A stretch of DNA of 64,000 nt from Paenibacillus phyllosphaerae (GTDB lineage Bacteria > Bacillota > Bacilli > Paenibacillales > Paenibacillaceae), in NCBI RefSeq assembly GCF_014192105.1, contig NZ_JACHXK010000010.1, forward strand, positions 1-64,000, read 5' to 3'. Made by a program: the position numbers and the translations under genes. The notes under the pieces are model-generated. The model had not been told where the DNA came from. It saw nothing but the letters and a program-made list of their open reading frames with translations, and ran no database searches. Positions 1 to 8,800 of the stretch are shown here, piece by piece (the first letter of the stretch is position 1; each line of letters starts with the position of its first letter).

Positions 1-42
1 GTAATCAGTAGGTTGGGGGTTCAAGTCCTCTCGGCGGCACCA
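1..42 (+). tRNA. tRNA-Thr, 3' part (cut by window edge)
   Basis: Only the 3' half lies in the window: the end of the anticodon arm, the T arm with GGTTCAAGTCC, and the acceptor strand ending in an encoded CCA. The visible part matches Bacillus-type tRNA-Thr(TGT) closely. The anticodon itself is at the cut edge, so the isotype is inferred from the flanking sequence. Confidence 0.75.
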
Positions 43-47
43 TCCAT

Positions 48-133
48 GGAGGATTAGCGAAGTGGCCAAACGCAGCAGACTGTAAATCTGTTCTCGTCCG
101 AGTTCGGTGGTTCGAATCCATCATCCTCCACCA
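48..133 (+). tRNA. tRNA-Tyr (GTA)
   Basis: Class II tRNA of 86 nt with a long variable arm. The acceptor GGAGGAT pairs with ATCCTCC, the anticodon loop reads CTGTAAA (anticodon GTA), the T arm is GGTTCGAATCC and CCA is encoded. It follows tRNA-Thr by 5 nt. Confidence 0.95.
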
Positions 134-255
134 GTTTTATTTTATGGCATCTAGGAATTACTGACTTATGGCTATTCGATACGAGGCCAAGCGGTATGGA
201 TATGTGCTTTACTTCCTCAAAGTAAAGAGAACGGTCCGGGATCCAGCCATTGTAT

Positions 256-328
256 GAGCCATTAGCTCAGTTGGTAGAGCACCTGACTTTTAATCAGGGT
301 GTCGTAGGTTCGAGTCCTACACGGCTCA
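256..328 (+). tRNA. tRNA-Lys (TTT)
   Basis: A 73-nt tRNA with D arm AGCTCAGTTGGTAGAGC, anticodon loop CTTTTAA (anticodon TTT) and T arm GGTTCGAGTCC. Unlike its neighbours it has no encoded CCA (ACT follows the discriminator region), and the acceptor shows one apparent A-C mismatch. A 122-nt spacer with no recognisable gene separates it from tRNA-Tyr. Confidence 0.93.
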
Positions 329-343
329 CTTTTATTTTCATAT

Positions 344-429
344 GCGGTTGTGGTGGAATTGGCAGACACGCTATCTTGAGGGGGTAGTGCCCACCGGGTG
401 TATGGGTTCGAGTCCCATCAACCGCACCA
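344..429 (+). tRNA. tRNA-Leu (GAG)
   Basis: Class II tRNA of 86 nt. The acceptor GCGGTTG pairs with CAACCGC, the anticodon arm contains CTTGAGG (anticodon GAG), there is a long variable arm, and CCA is encoded. Confidence 0.95.
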
Positions 430-438
430 TATTATTTT

Positions 439-525
439 GCGGTCATGGCGGAATTGGCAGACGCGCTAGATTCAGGTTCTAGTGGTGTAACAACCGTGGA
501 GGTTCAAGTCCTCTTGACCGCACCA
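439..525 (+). tRNA. tRNA-Leu (CAG)
   Basis: Class II tRNA of 87 nt. The acceptor GCGGTCA pairs with TGACCGC, the anticodon loop TTCAGGT gives anticodon CAG, and the variable arm is long. CCA is encoded. It is the second Leu tRNA in tandem, with a different anticodon. Confidence 0.95.
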
Positions 526-528
526 TTT

Positions 529-603
529 GCGGAAGTGGCTCAGCGGTAGAGCATCGCCTTGCCAAGGCGAGGGTCGCGGGTTCGATTCCCGTCTTCCGCT
601 CCA
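529..603 (+). tRNA. tRNA-Gly (GCC)
   Basis: Acceptor GCGGAAG pairs with CTTCCGC. The anticodon arm CGCCTTGCCAAGGCG gives anticodon GCC, the T arm is GGGTTCGATTCCC and CCA is encoded. Confidence 0.95.
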
Positions 604-610
604 TAAGTAC

Positions 611-687
611 GCGCCCTTAGCTCAGCTGGATAGAGCGTTTGACTACGAATCAAAAGGTCAGGAGTTCGAATCTCTTAGGGCGCGCCA
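611..687 (+). tRNA. tRNA-Arg (ACG)
   Basis: Acceptor GCGCCCT pairs with AGGGCGC. Anticodon loop CTACGAA gives anticodon ACG, the type whose first base is deaminated to inosine in bacteria. T arm GAGTTCGAATC, encoded CCA. Confidence 0.95.
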
Positions 688-696
688 TTTTTTTAT

Positions 697-773
697 CGGG
701 ATGTAGCTCAGCTTGGTAGAGCACCTGGTTTGGGACCAGGGGGTCGCATGTTCAAATCGTGTCATCCCGACCA
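697..773 (+). tRNA. tRNA-Pro (TGG)
   Basis: Acceptor CGGGATG pairs with CATCCCG. Anticodon loop TTTGGGA gives anticodon TGG, T arm TGTTCAAATC, CCA encoded. Confidence 0.95.
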
Positions 774-781
774 TTATGTTT

Positions 782-855
782 GCGGGTGTAGTTCAATGGT
801 AGAACTTCAGCCTTCCAAGCTGATAGCGTGGGTTCGATTCCCATCACCCGCTCCA
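782..855 (+). tRNA. tRNA-Gly (TCC)
   Basis: Acceptor GCGGGTG pairs with CACCCGC. Anticodon loop CTTCCAA gives anticodon TCC, T arm GGGTTCGATTCCC, CCA encoded. It is the last tRNA of the cluster and is followed by a terminator. Confidence 0.95.
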
Positions 856-870
856 TACATACACATTTTA

Positions 871-898
871 ACTCCTTGCTAATAGCGAGGAGTTTTTT
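871..898 (+). terminator. terminator of the tRNA cluster
   Basis: A 10-bp stem (ACTCCTTGCT with AGCGAGGAGT, one G-U) and a 3-nt loop are followed by a T run, 16 nt after the last tRNA. Confidence 0.85.
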
Positions 899-942
899 GC
901 ATGCGTACCGTTTAAGACGTTTCGGTTGATTGCATCTCAAAT

Positions 943-1007
943 AGAAAGCCGTAGTCCGCCAGATCCCGATCCGAAAGGATCCCGATTCTGCACGTCTACG
1001 GCTTTCT
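943..1007 (-). terminator. long hairpin downstream of the PhoX-like gene
   Basis: AGAAAGCCGTAG (943-954) and CTACGGCTTTCT (996-1007) are perfect complements. Between them lies a small GATCC-GAAA-GGATC hairpin. The element lies just past the stop codon of the minus-strand gene. The T tract on the minus strand is weak, so it may be a processing or stability hairpin rather than a strong terminator. Confidence 0.5.
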
Positions 1008-1019
1008 TGTTGCAATTCT

Positions 1020-2540
1020 TTATTTCTTGCGTATGGCAACAACGCTGCTGCTAGGTTCATTTTGTTGTTGCACCACTGTGAATAGGGTATCGCCCGCACC
1101 GAATGCCACCGAGGCGAGAGTCGCATTCGCTGGGGCATAGGCGAACGATTCCGCTTTGGCGAAGGTCTCGCCGGAAGGGGATAACGCATAGATCGCATTG
1201 TTACCGAATGCGGCATAAGAGCCTTCATTCAAGCGGGATGCTGGAATCGCTGTCGATAACCATAAACGGCCTGCATCATCGAATAGCGCGCTATTCGGCG
1301 AGCTGAAACCTGCTTGTCGTCCGCCTGCTGTGGTCAAGTCGGCCTCGAAAGATAAGGATGCGGCATCATCCTGCTGCTCCACGAGTCGCATAATGCTGCC
1401 GAAACCATTACCAGCTTCCGCATTGCCTGTCTGTGTGATGAAGAGGGAACCGTCCGCAGGATGCAGCGCAATGCCGGTCGCATTCTCCAAGCGTGTCGCG
1501 CCTAAAACAAGAGCAGCTTCATGGGCATTCGTGAGCACGCTTGCCTCGTCCTGCAGCATGTCGATCAAATCCTCGCGCAGCCAGGTTACGCCTGCAGGTA
1601 CCTTGAACGTGCGATCTGCAAGGATTGGCGCAATCGCCGAAGCATTCAGTGCGATCCAATTGCCTTTGCCCAAATCTGCCGCATAAAGTGTACCTTCTTC
1701 AAGTAGGGAAGAATTCGCTGTTCCGTTCCCCGCATGATATTGGCCGCTGCTCACGAATTTGTAGAGCGCATGTTGTCCGCCCATATAGACGACGACCCGT
1801 CCGTTCTTGGACAGCGTGGTTACCGCATGACCATGGGCAAAACGTCCGAGCGCCGAATGCTTACGCGGTTTGAAGCTGCTGTCGGACGGATCGAACTCAG
1901 CTAGCCATCCATATGAGCTTGGGGGCATTCCGGTCTGGGCGGCTTGCGTATCATTCGTTTGTTCGCCTACAAAAGCCGTTCCCCATAATGTTGCTCCGCC
2001 CGAACCATTCGACCAAATGCCTTGCGTGACCGATGCGCCATGTACCGCTTTGCTGCCTTTCGCTTTGCCTGTCAATTGAACTCGCTCTGAGGCAGTAAGT
2101 CTGCGCGCAGCAGGATTCTCCTTGTCTAGCGACCAGGATCCGTTTGCCGTACGCTTTACTCCCATTACGGATACGCCTCTGTTGTCAGCCGCATGATTAG
2201 GAAGAGCTGTGTGATTGACCCATACGAGTCCGGTACTCGCGTCCGTGCCTGGGCGGAATCCGACATAACCGCCGCCTACACCCAATTGAGCGGTACCGCG
2301 AAGGCTGTCACCATGATGAGCCAGCACATCGATCGTGTAGCCGTCTGCTGCCAGAAGATAATCGGTTGTAACCGGTTGAAGAGCAGGGAATGGGAGGGCC
2401 GTCGGCTTAGGGGTCCAAGTCGCAGCGGATGCTTTTCCGATGAAGGAGTCTAATCCCGTTGAAGCCGCCGCGAGTGCTGCTGCTCCGGTGCCTAACATAG
2501 CCAGAAAAGAGCGGCGGCTTACTTGTTTTTGTTCTTTCAT
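1020..2540 (-). CDS. PhoX-like (DUF839) Tat-exported phosphatase family protein
   Basis: This 506-residue protein is probably exported folded through the Tat pathway. The N-terminus has the twin-arginine motif SRRSFLAML (residues 8-16), an alanine-rich hydrophobic stretch and a likely cleavage site after GKASA near residue 39. The body resembles the PhoX/DUF839 fold: TDYLLAADGYTIDVLAHHGD, GGGYVGFRP, GLVWVNHTALPN and GGATLWGTAFVGEQ match positions of the PhoX beta-propeller. Known PhoX enzymes are Ca/Fe-dependent alkaline phosphatases, but I cannot confirm the metal ligands here, so activity is inferred. The start is set at the ATG with AGGAGG just upstream (positions 2541-2552). An upstream in-frame ATG at 2621 lacks a ribosome site. 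Monocistronic. Confidence 0.78.
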   Translation of the reverse strand: MKEQKQVSRRSFLAMLGTGAAALAAASTGLDSFIGKASAATWTPKPTALPFPALQPVTTDYLLAADGYTIDVLAHHGDSLRGTAQLGVGGGYVGFRPGTDASTGLVWVNHTALPNHAADNRGVSVMGVKRTANGSWSLDKENPAARRLTASERVQLTGKAKGSKAVHGASVTQGIWSNGSGGATLWGTAFVGEQTNDTQAAQTGMPPSSYGWLAEFDPSDSSFKPRKHSALGRFAHGHAVTTLSKNGRVVVYMGGQHALYKFVSSGQYHAGNGTANSSLLEEGTLYAADLGKGNWIALNASAIAPILADRTFKVPAGVTWLREDLIDMLQDEASVLTNAHEAALVLGATRLENATGIALHPADGSLFITQTGNAEAGNGFGSIMRLVEQQDDAASLSFEADLTTAGGRQAGFSSPNSALFDDAGRLWLSTAIPASRLNEGSYAAFGNNAIYALSPSGETFAKAESFAYAPANATLASVAFGAGDTLFTVVQQQNEPSSSVVAIRKK

Positions 2541-3295
2541 ATGTTCCTCCTGATCGATTACGCACGATAGCAAATTAGTTTCTTCTAAGCTTAAAGATAG
2601 CACAACTTGAGAGGGAGGCAAAACTATTTTGTGCGAAGAAAGTTAGTGCATTAGCATGAGGAACGGTATACTATTGAACTAGCGAAATATGCGATTTATT
2701 GCCGAAAAGCCCAGTAAAACCTTCAAAGTTTCCAGGTCCATGCAACAGCGGATTATTAAGGGATTAATGGTATCTTGCAGGGTCCTAAGATGAGATTTCG
2801 ATCCATAGTCCGATCTGCAATAGAGAGACTTTGATCGTTGCTGCGTTGTGCCTCTTGGCTCAACTAGGAGTGTACGTGAAGCTTAACAGCAAGCCAGGTT
2901 CAATGAGATTGAGGGATGGAGCTTCATATGTGGACAGCTGGCTGAGACTGGCTGGTTCGTCTAGCAGTTGAACGGGATGTGAGATAGCACGGCCTCCCGG
3001 AATAGTGACGTAAGCCATGAGACTCACATGGTGCTTATGGACTACACAAGCTTTGGATGATCGAAATGCAATCGGCTATCGCCCGCCTAGAGCTGAAGTC
3101 ATAGCGGAACGAGTAGACAGGCCTCGGCTGAATAGCAAAACAATCATAAGTACAGCCCACGCCTCGTTACCATCGGCGAAGAGGTGTCTCAGTTGTGCCC
3201 AACGGCAAATGAGGGCGTAGTGAAGGAAATAATCGAGCACAGATCGGAAGCAGCAATCGGGTGCCGATGTGCGAACGGGATTGGAGGAAGGGAGT
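2541..3295. other. gene-poor spacer
   Basis: About 750 bp between the divergent PhoX-like and acetyltransferase genes. It must hold both promoters, but I see no clear -35/-10 pair. On the minus strand a 52-codon ORF (3018-2860) has no ribosome site. Another minus-strand stretch near 3077-3200 reads as a hydrophobic fragment ending at a stop. Either could be decayed coding sequence or chance. Confidence 0.4.
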
Positions 3296-3778
3296 ATGCA
3301 GCTCGTTCGGATGGATCATCCCGATGAGGAGCTTCTGTTCGGGATGTATGCTGCCGTTTACCGTCGGAGCTTTGAGCAGTGGGGACTAGGTGAGAGGGAG
3401 ACGAATCAAATCCTTCAGCTGCAGTACCGGGCGAAGTCCATGTCGTATCGGAACCAGTATCCCCAGGCGATCGACTTTCTGATCGATCTCGATAACGAAG
3501 CGGCTGGGATCGCGATCGTGCATGAAGGCACAACCCTCCTGTCGCTGATCGATCTCATGGTACTCCCGCACTTCCAACGGTTAGGATTAGGCACGCAAGT
3601 CATACGTCTGTTGCAATCAGAAGCGCAGCAGCGGGACATTCCCGTCAAGCTTCATGTAGATGTTTCGAATACGAATGCTTATAACTGGTATGTCCGAATG
3701 GGATTCGAGGAAGTAAGCAGCACACTCACGCATCACGAGATGATATGGAACCCGAATGGAGATTCCCTTGGACCCTAA
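3296..3778 (+). CDS. GNAT family N-acetyltransferase
   Basis: A 160-residue cytoplasmic protein that should transfer an acetyl group from acetyl-CoA to an unknown amine. The acetyl-CoA-binding motif A is visible as VLPHFQRLGLGTQVIRLL, preceded by the beta-strand SLIDLMV. The C-terminal part LHVDVSNTNAYNWYVRMGFEEV is the usual GNAT ending. The ATG at 3296 is preferred to the one at 3269 because GGAGGAAGGGAG lies directly before it. Substrate unknown; a single-gene unit upstream of the surface cluster. Confidence 0.85.
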   Translation: MQLVRMDHPDEELLFGMYAAVYRRSFEQWGLGERETNQILQLQYRAKSMSYRNQYPQAIDFLIDLDNEAAGIAIVHEGTTLLSLIDLMVLPHFQRLGLGTQVIRLLQSEAQQRDIPVKLHVDVSNTNAYNWYVRMGFEEVSSTLTHHEMIWNPNGDSLGP

Positions 3779-3872
3779 CCATGTCTACAGGGCCACGGCA
3801 TGATACCGGGAGAGAAGATAGGCGCGGCTTGTCAGAGGCTGCTAACTATACATAGAGAGGAGGAAAACAGAA

Positions 3873-4166
3873 TTGAGTATCTCACTTCAGCAATACAAGG
3901 ATGCGGTTCATACGGCGTTTCGGGTAATCGGGACCGAGCCGGCAGTTGAGCTCACGTTATCGGACGTTGTGGATTACGGGGTGGAGAGCGGCTTCGAACG
4001 GTTTACGCTCGTATATACCGGACCGCTGCAGCCATTCTTGCAGCAGCAGACGCTGGTGCTTGGACATGAGCAACTGGAAGAGGAAGCGGTGTTCATCGTT
4101 CCGATTCAGAAGGTTGACGCTGGCATTCACTATGAGGCTGTCTTTAATCGTCCAGTCGTGGAGTAG
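3873..4166 (+). CDS. DUF6916 family protein
   Basis: A 97-residue protein read from a TTG start with GAGAGGAGG upstream. It resembles the small DUF6916 family found next to tail-collar (microcystin-dependent) protein genes. The features FTLVYTGPLQPFLQQQT and a late IVPIQ strand fit a small beta-sandwich. No signal peptide. It starts a run of four short genes and one giant gene on one strand with short gaps (45 nt to the next), so the five are probably made together. Function unknown. Confidence 0.7.
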   Translation: MSISLQQYKDAVHTAFRVIGTEPAVELTLSDVVDYGVESGFERFTLVYTGPLQPFLQQQTLVLGHEQLEEEAVFIVPIQKVDAGIHYEAVFNRPVVE

Positions 4167-4211
4167 AAGGGATAATAGATGATCTTACTATGATGAGAGA
4201 GGAGGAAACAA

Positions 4212-4739
4212 ATGGGCACTCCGTATGTAGGGGAAATACGCATGTTCGCGGGGAACTTTGCTCCCGTAGGCTGGGCATTTTGCGACGGACAGTTGTTGCC
4301 GATTTCGGAGAATGATACGTTATTCAATCTAATCGGAACAACCTATGGCGGGGATGGACAGGAGACGTTCGCACTACCGAATCTTCAAAGCAGAATTCCG
4401 ATTCATATGGGTACCGGACCGGATGGAACCACCTATCAAATCGGCGAAATGGCCGGCACAGAATCCGAGACGCTATCAACGCAGCAGATTCCTGTCCATA
4501 ATCACTATTTATCCGGCCGCAAGGAACAGGGAAATACGAGCAATCCATCGGGAGCTGTGCCGGCTATGTCGACACTCGCGCCGTATACCGATCCGGAAGA
4601 TACGACGGTTAGCGCAAACAAGATGCACGCGCAGGCGATTCAGTCGACTGGCGGCAGCCAACCGCATAACAACCTGCAGCCGTATCTGTGCGTGAATTTT
4701 ATTATCTCGCTGTATGGTATTTTTCCGCAGCCAACCTAA
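4212..4739 (+). CDS. phage tail collar domain protein (microcystin-dependent type), copy 1
   Basis: 175 residues. The N-terminal collar domain has the hallmark run EIRMFAGNFAPVGWAFCDGQ, then TTYGGDGQETFALPNLQSRIP. The C-terminal signature is TGGSQPHNNLQPYLCVNFII. Proteins of this family occur in many bacteria outside prophages, often in threes; their role is not established, though a surface or tail-fibre-like role is usually assumed. ATG chosen with GAGAGGAGG upstream. No signal peptide, so export, if any, is not by Sec. Confidence 0.88.
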   Translation: MGTPYVGEIRMFAGNFAPVGWAFCDGQLLPISENDTLFNLIGTTYGGDGQETFALPNLQSRIPIHMGTGPDGTTYQIGEMAGTESETLSTQQIPVHNHYLSGRKEQGNTSNPSGAVPAMSTLAPYTDPEDTTVSANKMHAQAIQSTGGSQPHNNLQPYLCVNFIISLYGIFPQPT

Positions 4740-4777
4740 AGAACGAGCAGCCTAAATCAGAAAGGAGGCGATCCGAA

Positions 4778-5284
4778 ATGTCAGAACCTTTCCTGGGGGA
4801 AATCAAGATGTTTGCTTGCAATTTTGCCCCTAAAGGATGGGCGTTGTGCAACGGTCAGTTCTTGCCGATCAATCAGAATCAAGCTCTGTTTGCATTGCTA
4901 GGCACGATGTACGGCGGCAATGGGCAGACCACCTTCGCGTTGCCGAACTTGCGCGGCAGAGTTCCGATTCATGTGGCTAACGGTTATACGCAAGGACAAG
5001 CGAGTGGGCAGACGTCGCATACGATCACGATTAGCGAACTGCCGGCGCACTTGCATGATTTAGGGGCAACCACGCAACAAACCACGGTCAAATCACCTGA
5101 TGGAGCGATCTGGGCGGCGCCTGCCGTAAGCGCGTATCATGATGGAGGAGCTAATACTGTCATGTACACCGCAAATCAGTACGTAACCAATACAGGCGGC
5201 AGCCAGGCGCATAACAATATGCAGCCCTACTTGGTACTCAACTTCTGCATCGCGCTGCAAGGTATTTTCCCTTCACAAAATTAA
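4778..5284 (+). CDS. phage tail collar domain protein, copy 2
   Basis: 168 residues, a paralogue of its two neighbours: EIKMFACNFAPKGWALCNGQ, LPNLRGRVPIHVANG, and the ending TGGSQAHNNMQPYLVLNF. The ATG at 4778 follows AAAGGAGG; the longer frame from 4688 would overlap copy 1 and has no ribosome site. The middle part, between the collar and the C-terminal signature, is the variable region among the three copies. Other phage genes are absent around it, so this is not a prophage remnant. Confidence 0.88.
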   Translation: MSEPFLGEIKMFACNFAPKGWALCNGQFLPINQNQALFALLGTMYGGNGQTTFALPNLRGRVPIHVANGYTQGQASGQTSHTITISELPAHLHDLGATTQQTTVKSPDGAIWAAPAVSAYHDGGANTVMYTANQYVTNTGGSQAHNNMQPYLVLNFCIALQGIFPSQN

Positions 5285-5296
5285 AGGAGAATGAAT

Positions 5297-5815
5297 GTGG
5301 ATCCATTTTTAGCCGAAATTCGCATCGTCGGATTTAATTTTGCGCCCACAGGCTGGGCGTTCTGCAATGGACAGATCCTGCCTATCTCGCAGAATACGGC
5401 GCTGTTCGCTTTACTAGGAACGACGTATGGCGGCGATGGCAAATCGACGTTTGCACTCCCGAATTTTCAGGGAAGCGCGCCTATGCATCCTGGCCAAGGT
5501 CAAGGGCTCTCTCTGCGAGATCTCGGGGAGCTAGGCGGAGAAGCGTATACGTCGCTGCTGGTATCCGAAATTCCCGCGCATACCCATCAGCTTTCGTATG
5601 GGACGACCACCGTTCCGCAAGGCGATCCGACCAGCGCGCTGCCGACGGCACCGAGAGGAAGACGGGCGGGAACGCTCTACCATGTAGGCAGCCCTACGGT
5701 TGGAATGCCGGCAACGTATCCGACGGGGGGAAGCCAGCCTCACAATAACATGCAGCCTTACCTGACGATGAATTTCATCATTGCGCTGCAGGGCGTATTC
5801 CCGCCGAGGTCGTAG
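5297..5815 (+). CDS. phage tail collar domain protein, copy 3
   Basis: 172 residues, beginning VDPFLAEIRIVGFNFAPTG. The start is taken as the GTG at 5297: AAAGGAG ends at 5289, giving a normal 7-nt gap, and family members commonly begin MDPF. The ATG at 5291 is only 1 nt from the ribosome site. The collar domain, a variable middle with TTVPQGDPTSALPT, and the closing TGGSQPHNNMQPYLTMNF are all present. The gap to copy 2 is 12 nt, so the two are surely co-transcribed. Confidence 0.87.
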   Translation: MDPFLAEIRIVGFNFAPTGWAFCNGQILPISQNTALFALLGTTYGGDGKSTFALPNFQGSAPMHPGQGQGLSLRDLGELGGEAYTSLLVSEIPAHTHQLSYGTTTVPQGDPTSALPTAPRGRRAGTLYHVGSPTVGMPATYPTGGSQPHNNMQPYLTMNFIIALQGVFPPRS

Positions 5816-5865
5816 CGTGCGGCAAAAAGCGTAAGATAGAAATGATGCAGGAAGCGGGGAGTCGG

Positions 5866-8800
5866 ATGGACTTCGAAGGTAGTACCGTCCAGCGGCGAAA
5901 GCTGTGGAGACGAATAACGGCGGGGGCTTTCGGCGTAGCTTTGCTGGCAGGGACCTTGTTCCAACTGCAAAATAACGAAGGCTCGGCAGCCGTTGAGACG
6001 TATACGGTTAACAATATTACGGAGCTTAGGAACGCTGTAACGCAAAGCAATCTCAGCTCCGATGTGAATACGATCAACATGGCAGCCGGTACGTATGATC
6101 TGGGCGATGAGCCGCTGGACATTACGGAGCCGGTCAACCTGATCGGTTCCGGCGGCAATGCGGAAGGGACGGCAGGCGCCACGATACTGGCAGCTTCGGA
6201 CAACCGGGTGCTGAACATTAATGACGCGCTAGGCACTTTCGGCAGCATGAAGATCGCGGCACTTACCATAACGGGAGGAACCGCGCCGGACAGTCAAGTA
6301 ACCACTAAGGACCCGGTTACCGGGAAGGAGACGGTTACGAAAGTTGCCAGCGATATCTATGGCGGCGGAGGCATTCTGGCAGATACGGGAAGCGGGACGC
6401 TGTCGCTCTATAACGTCGCGATTACGAATAACGCAACGGGAGACAACAGCGGCTATGGCGGCGGCCTTTATGTATCGGGTCCCAATCAAGGCGCTTTAAG
6501 TTTGGATCGGGTAACCATCGGGAGCAACATGGCCGTAGAACACGGGGGCGGCATGTTCGTGGAGGGCGATCTGTCGGTCTCGATCATACGCTCCACATTC
6601 GAGAGCAATATTGCCAAGCGCTTTACCGGCGGCGGCATTGCTTTTCTTCCGGAGACCGAATCGGGTGCGGGACCGGTCACGATCAGCGACAGTGCATTCA
6701 TCGGCAACGAGGCGCAAGGAATGGATGATCTAACGCCGACCAAACAAGGCGTTGGCGGCGGCCTGGTCATCAGTGTCCCGCTCACGACGATAACGAATAG
6801 CACCTTCAGCGGCAACAAAGCGCGGGACGGGGGCGGCGGCATCATCGCGGCAGCGGCCAGTACCGGGATACCCGTGCTTAAACATGTGACGATTGCCAAT
6901 AACAGCAGTTCGACCGGCAGCGGCGGCGGATTGCTACTGAATGGCGGCACGCCGCAGTTGATCAGCTCCATCGTATCGGGTAATACTGCTGCATCTGCAG
7001 CCAATGCGGATGTTGCCATCGGAGCGGGAAAAACCGCTAAACTCGATGACACGACAAGCATGAACAACGTGCTCGAGAAAGCAGCGAGCGTCTTCAAGAC
7101 CGCAACGCCAGGCGGCGGCAACGTCATCGGCTTGTCGGCGAATTTGCTGCCGCTTGCGGACAACGGCGGATTCACGAAGACACATGCGCTGGGAACGAGC
7201 AGCCCGGCTCTAGCAGCCGGCGGCGCAACGGGGGTAAGTTACGATCAGCGGGGCTTCCCAAGGCTCGTGGCCGCTCAGACGGCAGCCGGGGCCTATGAAA
7301 GCTTCAGAGCTTCTATTCGTTACAACCGCACGTATAGCGGGACATTTAATTTCGGCGGAGCTTCCGGAGTCTCCATGACGAAGAAGAGCGAGACGCCATC
7401 TGGCCTTATCTCTAGTTTCCAGTTTGCGAATCCGGCGGTTACCGCCACGCCGACGACTGAACAAGCAGGCACGGCGGTCTACGAAATTTCGCTCAACCGG
7501 ACGATTGCGAACGTCAACTATACGCTTAAGGGGAATTTCGAGTTGGAAGTTCGGGCAGTTCCGGACTTGACCGTATCGGTCACCCACAGCGGCAATTTCT
7601 ATCAGACGCAGAAAAAAGCGGCTTATACGATAACCGTCAAGAATGAGGGAATCAAGGAGACCAGCGGAACAATTACGCTTACCAACACCTTGCCTACAGG
7701 GATGACGTTGGACTCATCCGTCGGCACGGGGTGGACATGCACGGGCTTAACGTGTACGAGCACGACGTCGATTCCGGCCAAAGGCTCCGCGGCATTAACG
7801 CTCTATGTGAATATCGCGGATAATGCGTCGGGTACGGTGATTACCAAAACCGCCGTATCCGGCGGCGGCGAGGAAACTGCGGATAACACCAATAACTCGG
7901 GTTCGGATACGCACCAAATCTATCCGATTCCGCGCATTCAGACGATTGCGGTACCTGGAAGCAAGACGTATAAGATGGGCGATGTCCTTGCATTCTCGCT
8001 CACTTACGACAGGAACGTGACCGTGACCGGCACGCCTTCGCTGCCCATCACGATCGGCGGCACGACGAAGCAGGCCGTGTATACCGGGGGCTCCGGCTCG
8101 CAGGTGTTAACATTCGCGTACACCGTCGAAGAGGGATTAACCGACGCCGATGGCATTCAGCCGGGGTCAAGCCTTGTGCTTGGAGCGGGAACCGGCATGG
8201 CCAGCGAATATGAAGCGCCGGCTCAACTCACGCTGACCTCCATGCCAACTACAGGCGGCGTTCGGGTCGATTCCGTTATTCCGCAGATCTCTTCGATCGG
8301 ACTTCCGACGAATGGTACGTTCAAGGCAGGTACCCAATTGGACTTCAATGTGATGTTCAGCGAAAATGTTGCCGTGCAAGACGCGCCGACATTGACCATG
8401 GACGTTGGAGGCGAAACGGCGGAAGCCGTCTATGTGCCGAATACCGATCCAGGCGCCGATCAGAAGAAAGCGACGTTCCGTTATATCGTCCCACAAGGGC
8501 ACAACGATGCGGATGGAATCGAGCTTACGGAGATTACGCTGAATTCGGGCAGCATCCGCGACGGAGCGGGCAACGACGCGAGGTTGACGCTGGCGCCGGC
8601 AAACACGAGCGGCATACGGATCGATACCGTCGCTCCAGTTATGCAATCGTTAGACGTTCCGTCCAGCAGCTCCTACAACGAGGGAGATACGTTTACTTTT
8701 ACGGCCAACTATGATGAGCCCGTAACGGTAACAGGCACGCCGACGATCAAATTCGTGAGCGGCGAGACGGAACAGCAAGCGGCCTATGTATCCGGCTCAG

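Noticed and set aside
2860-3018. 52-codon minus-strand ORF in the spacer after the PhoX-like gene
   Set aside because: Has an even composition but no ribosome site and no recognisable relatives; kept only as a note in the spacer entry.
4212-5815. Prophage remnant suggested by tail collar proteins
   Set aside because: No integrase, terminase, capsid, holin or att-like repeats nearby; three collar paralogues with a DUF6916 gene are a known chromosomal arrangement.
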